In this document: positions 59,893-64,000 of the stretch, piece by piece | Position numbering within the stretch: the stretch's first letter is position 1 | Layout of the letters: each line of letters begins with the position of its first letter | Source of the DNA: Daphnia pulex | Lineage: Eukaryota; Arthropoda; Branchiopoda; Diplostraca; Daphniidae | DNA length: 64,000 nucleotides | Direction: 5' to 3' | Assembly (NCBI RefSeq): GCF_021134715.1 | Contig: NC_060017.1 | Span: forward strand, 7,874,001 to 7,938,000 | Notes under the pieces: generated by a model | Database searches by the model: none | The model's input: only the letters and a program-made list of their open reading frames with translations | What the model was told of the DNA's origin: nothing | Translations under genes and position numbers: made by a program

Positions 59893-59901
59893 CTTTTTAT
59901 A
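59893..59901 (-). promoter_or_regulatory. TATA box of urea transporter gene
   Basis: TATAAAAAG on the minus strand about 33 bp upstream of the ATG at 59860. With such close spacing the 5'UTR would be only a few bases, so the true start could also lie further in, or this box may not be used. Confidence 0.45.
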
Positions 59902-59904
59902 ATT

Positions 59905-61495
59905 TACCAAGACCGCGCGACAGGGGCAAATGAGGGTCGTGCCCTTGTTCAATCTTTTGCTTTACGTAATCGTGTTGTAGAATACGTGATTTCTATACTG
60001 AAGATGATGTCACTTACTTTTATGCCTTGTCACGTATTTATTACATAGTTCAAACTTCGCATGAACTAATATTAACCTTAAACTTATTTTAGCCACAACA
60101 TTCATGTTTCAACCATTTAGAACGTTGTCACAGTGAGACAACTCGGAACCAAAAACAGGACACCAATCGAGTAACCAACAGTATTATTCAAAATCCTCCT
60201 CGAAGGTATGAGCTCTTTTATAAATGCTTTTGCTATCTAGTAGAAATGCATATTATATCAAGTATATCTTTGTGGTCGGTCGGAAACGCGATAGGTCCCC
60301 CGTATCGTACGTCATGTTTGCTGGATGTGTGCGGAATCAGGATCATATAGCTCATTAGTTCTATCAAATGATCAAAGAGATTGCGAAATGTTTGCTTCTC
60401 CTTGTCAAAGGACCTTCTATATTTTGCGTGTTTTCTCATTCGAATCGTTTCGATTAGGAAGAAAACACATTTTTTTTATGAATTCGCGTCATAATAATAA
60501 ATGTATATATTTATGAATCTAGTTATTAAGCTGTTATTGTCAAACCGGCTATAGCTACGTGATTAGCCTGTTGGCCGGTTCTCTCAATTTAAAATCTCAC
60601 GTGAATCTGTTGAAGTATTCAGTTTAAAATGTCCCAATTAAAGTCATTTTGCAATCAAATTGAAAAATGTAAAAAAATCGATTTGAATTCAAACCAAACG
60701 GAACCGAACTCCAATCTCCAATGATCTCCAATAAAAGCCGATTCGAGAGGAACCCTAAACTGAAACCTTCAATTTTTTCAAAAGTAAAACTTTAAATTGA
60801 TTTAAGAAATAAAATGGAAGGAGAGTAGGAGACCTACTGACTTGACTGACCTTAGCTTTAAAAGTAAAAACAATTAAATTGGATGCTATCAGCGGCTTCA
60901 GCGCTTTCGAAAATCGGATTTCGGTGTAGGCCTACACGCAGAGTCGCAGACGCAGTTTGCAGTTCATACTCACGTAGCAACAGAGCCATAGAGTAATTTT
61001 AGAGTATAGAGAGAGTACATACATTTATATAGCTCTGACGCAATCAGATTCAGATCCTGGAACATTTATCAAACCCCGGAACGCCGGAAGCCCGGAACAC
61101 AGGACAGGACAGAACACAACGCAATATAAGAATGAAACTTGAAATAAGGCAACGGTGTATTCACTAAAGTTGTCTGCTGTGTCTCGTGAAAAATCTTAAC
61201 GATGGTCGATGGTGCAATTTTGCACGTAACGAACGAATGAATGCCGGTCGAATTACTGGAAAGCTTTTAAAATTACCTTTGTGCAAAAACAAATGTAGAA
61301 ATCTTTGCTTGGTCACGAGATTTGAGAACAAAGTGTCAAACTACACCTAGTAGAGTTTATTGAAGAAAGTTTATGTCACGGAAAATTGATTCATTCGATT
61401 TTGATCCAGGTATTATTTACAATTCGTTTAAATATATTTAAAATTAATATTTTTCTGTTGATAGCAGAAGTAGCTGCTAGCTGTTAGGTTTTAGA
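59905..61495. other. Intergenic, no gene seen
   Basis: About 1.6 kb between divergent urea transporter and COX10. AT-rich. A run gccggaagcccggaacacaggacaggac lies near 61084. No coding exon is supported. Confidence 0.45.
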
Positions 61496-62919
61496 ATGAT
61501 TCGAGCCAGTTCATTATTAGTTACTGGTTGCCGAAGTACTTGGCTTCTGCAGAAATCAGTGGTTCACCGCCATGTAATGAGAGCAGCAGCATCAAAAAAT
61601 CTTGAAGTTGTTACAATTGAAGATGTAACAAAGAAACCCCCATTAGTTGTGAGGACAGTTTTGCAAAGCAACCCAGCGCTTGGAACAAACCAAGATGTAG
61701 TGCATAGTGTTGCACAAGTTTCTGGGAAATCTCCCAGTGATCCTGCATTATTGACACCATCCAAACTGACAAATCATTATAGTTCTCTGGCCAAGTTTCG
61801 ATTAACTGGACTTGTTGTGTGCTCCGCCGTGACTGGATATGCTATGGCGCCAATGCCAACTGACTTAACTACCTTGGGTCTTTGCCTTCTTGGTACGGCT
61901 TTGACTTCTGCTTCTGCAAACACGTAGGCTATTTACCATCTCATATATTTTATGTTGAATCATTTCTATAACTCTATGAACTGTGCAGGATCAATCAGTT
62001 TTTCGAGGTACCCTTCGATTCACAAATGGCAAGAACCAGCAATCGAGTATTGGTTCGTGGACTATTGAGGTAAATTTTCTCATCGGTCACGCAACAATAT
62101 TATTATCTAAATGCTTTTTATTCAGCCCTTTGCACGCTGTGTCTTTTGCGGCTGTGAGTGGAACGACTGGTTTAATCATCTTGAATTATGGAGTCAACGG
62201 AGTGTGCGCGTCTTTGGGTGCTCTGACTTTGGCGTTGTACACATTGGTTTACACGCCAATGAAGCGATCTAGTATAGCTAATACGTGGGTCGGATCCATA
62301 GGTATGGCACGCTTTTCTTATCAATAGTTCATAAAATAAAATTTTTATAACGTTTTACAAATAGTTGGTGCCCTTCCTCCCCTGATGGGTTACGCTGGTT
62401 GCACTGGTTATCTAGACGCTGGCGCATTGGTATTGGGTGGAGTTTTATATGCCTGGCAATTTCCTCATTTCAATGCTTTATCGTGGAACCTTAGATCCGA
62501 CTATTCCCGTGCTGGGTATAGAATGATGGCCGTCACAAATCCAGGTAGATGTAGTAACATGATAACGTTTATTGTCTCAGCTATAACCACCACCTTCAAT
62601 TACTGTAGATCTCTGCCGGAGAACAACGTTACGACATACCGCTGCTTTGATAGGAATTTGTACGACCGCACCTGTTATTGGATTAACAACTTGGACGTTT
62701 GCTCTGGACTCTTTACCTATAAACATGTATTTTTTGTATTTAGCTTGGCGTTTTTATCGCCATTCGGATAGCTCTAGTTCTCGGAAACTTTTCCGAATGT
62801 CTTTGGCGCATTTGCCTATAATTATGATCCTTATGCTCGTTCACAAGAAGAGCGAGGACAGTGAAGACTGGCTGCTGAAAACAGTTCGTGGTCTCTATCC
62901 TTCTCTTACCCAAAGTTGA
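61496..62919 (+). CDS. COX10: COX10, protohaem IX farnesyltransferase, mitochondrial
   Basis: COX10 adds a farnesyl group to haem b, making haem O, the first step to haem A of cytochrome c oxidase. It acts in the mitochondrial inner membrane. Five exons (61496-61923, 61989-62069, 62126-62301, 62365-62544, 62609-62919) sum to 1176 nt, giving 391 aa. The Arg-rich N-terminus ([16 protein letters not shown]) fits a mitochondrial targeting signal. The prenyltransferase site is shown by [19 protein letters not shown] (the NxxxDxxxD-type motif: N-x-F-x-E-x-x-x-D) and by [14 protein letters not shown] (the second Asp-rich site, D-x-x-x-D type, altered). [11 protein letters not shown] and the end [28 protein letters not shown] are typical. 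The last intron could be misread: the acceptor at 62608 (ctgtag) restores DLCRR. Confidence 0.95.
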
Positions 62920-63093
62920 TGCTCCTTGCAAATAGAACTTTTAAATAAAAGTGGACTAGTCGGACCAGTGTAAATACAGTATATTCAAGGAATGAATGAT
63001 TATAAATTCCACAAATTAAAATGTTTGATTTTTAGGGTTTCACACAAAATTATATTTGCTTCAGTTTCCAGAGCTGAAAGTGTATTAAAATAA

Positions 63094-63554
63094 CTTTCGT
63101 CCTCTAAAGGAACTCTTCTTCGAACTCTTGGTTTCGGTGGTGGTTTCATCAGGTACGTCCAGTGAGTTTAAATGAGCTTCTAAGGCTGTTTCTGTCAGCT
63201 AAATAATGATATAAATTAGTCATAGAAATTGTTTAAATCTAATGCAGAACTCACCATAGTCAACAGCAAATCTGCTTGAATTTTTAGATAATTGTTTTCT
63301 CCTTCAAGTTTCTGAAGTAAAGTGCTTGATTTTGCTTTGGCATTGGGAGCGGTGCTGATTGAAACCCACTTGGCGTTTTCAGAATTAAATTCAAACTGTT
63401 GGTTTTCTCCAAGATCCAGTTTCACCTTGTCTATTTGAATGCTAAATTCTCTCTCCAGTTGTAGCGCATCCATGTTCCGTCTGAGATTTGAAACAGTGGA
63501 CGTTTTTCTTGCAGGGCATTTTTTTGGTTGAAATTTACTACGAAAAAGAGGCAT
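63094..63554 (-). CDS. CBY1: Chibby (CBY1) homolog
   Basis: Chibby is a small coiled-coil protein of the ciliary base; in vertebrates it also binds beta-catenin and limits Wnt signalling. Two exons (63554-63255, 63198-63094) sum to 405 nt, giving 134 aa, close to the family's usual 126. The conserved start MPLFRSKFQPKKCPARKTST matches MPFFGNTFSPKKTPPRKSAS of vertebrate Chibby. Next come LDLGENQQFEFNSENAKWV and a coiled coil with LLQKLEGENNYLKIQADLLL, where the heptad leucines lie, then LTETALEAHLN. I start at 63554, not at the longer upstream ATG (63680), because family members start with MPLF/MPFF. The C-terminus is Ser/Lys-rich. Confidence 0.9.
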
Positions 63555-64000
63555 TATTTGTAATCTGATACAACTATGAAAATCTTGTGTTTGAAACTTG
63601 GTTACCACGACGACCGCGCGTAATCGAAGGTTTCCAAAACAGGTGAAGTTGCGTAACCCCATTTCGTACGTACGTGCCACACTCCGTAGTCCGTACGATT
63701 CCCCCTACATTTCGATATCGTGTCCCAACGTTTTTCGTAATTGTAACTTCTACTCGGCTTATTTTTTTAGCTGAACTCTATTCGTTGCAAACTAGACATC
63801 TGATCAATGAGATAATCTAATTTACTCATTTTCTTTTTTTTGTTTGAAAAGGGGCAACGTTGTTTGCTTTCATACAACAAAAATTTATAACGTCATTCAA
63901 TAGTTATTGAGAATGCAGCGTATAATTAAATTCAATCTAATCAGCCAAACTAGTTTTGTTGCTCGGCGGCCCATTTCTATCGGTCGAACAGCTAGCTTCC
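63555..64000. other. Window end, upstream of Chibby
   Basis: About 450 bp with the promoter region of CBY1. No feature of the next gene is recognised before the window ends. Confidence 0.4.

Noticed and set aside
63555-63680. Longer Chibby start (MARTYEMGLRNF...)
   Set aside because: Family members start at MPLF/MPFF; the extra residues have no conservation and probably lie in the 5'UTR.

Overview
This is nuclear DNA from an animal, most likely a branchiopod crustacean such as Daphnia (water flea). The reasons are very compact genes with canonical GT/AG introns of about 60-100 bp, densely packed genes on both strands, conserved metazoan housekeeping genes, and gene types common in Daphnia: cyanophycinase-like proteins, large MYND proteins and Gly/His-rich secreted proteins. 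The genus is an inference. No bacterial operon, CRISPR array or rRNA is present.

Layout, left to right. 1-3501: 5' part of an annexin gene (minus), cut by the window edge. 4635-7080: cohesin loader subunit MAU2 (minus, 10 exons). 7436-8647: an unnamed single-pass membrane protein (plus). 9630-10486: A20/AN1 zinc-finger protein of the ZFAND5/6 type (minus). 13681-16664: SCFD2, a Sec1/Munc18-family protein (plus). 17284-18724: secreted cyanophycinase-like protein (plus). 19318-22650: 1037-aa DUF4470/MYND protein (plus). 23397-23900: Gly/His-rich protein lacking its 5' end, which runs into two GC-rich minisatellites meeting at a perfect palindrome (23.9-24.5 kb).

25-41.5 kb is the unusual part: a mosaic of broken gene copies that keep introns, so they were copied as DNA. 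They include pieces of DENND5, a cytoplasmic dynein-2 heavy chain, a ZP-domain protein, RUVBL1, TBC1D20, a DNAI2-type axonemal dynein intermediate chain, and a PAF-acetylhydrolase. One intact small gene in it joins a chromodomain to a CCHC zinc knuckle (27808-28717). The last three fragments sit inside a 6.2-kb element (35334-41545) with inverted terminal repeats of about 0.6 kb, flanked by an 8-bp target-site duplication AAGCCTTT. It looks like a gene-capturing, non-autonomous DNA transposon (a 'Pack-TIR' element) in an animal.

41.9-64 kb returns to normal genes: an unnamed membrane-anchored 440-aa protein (minus), two secreted proteins related to the 23.4-kb gene (46.6-47.0 and 49.9-50.7 kb, minus), an intronless double-RRM protein (minus), replicative helicase subunit MCM6 (plus), an SLC14-type urea transporter (minus), COX10 haem A-pathway farnesyltransferase (plus) and Chibby (minus). 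These neighbours do not form one pathway; each gene has its own promoter region. Exon limits for the main genes were placed by hand from reading frame and GT/AG sites. For eight genes the summed exon lengths are exact multiples of three, which supports those models.
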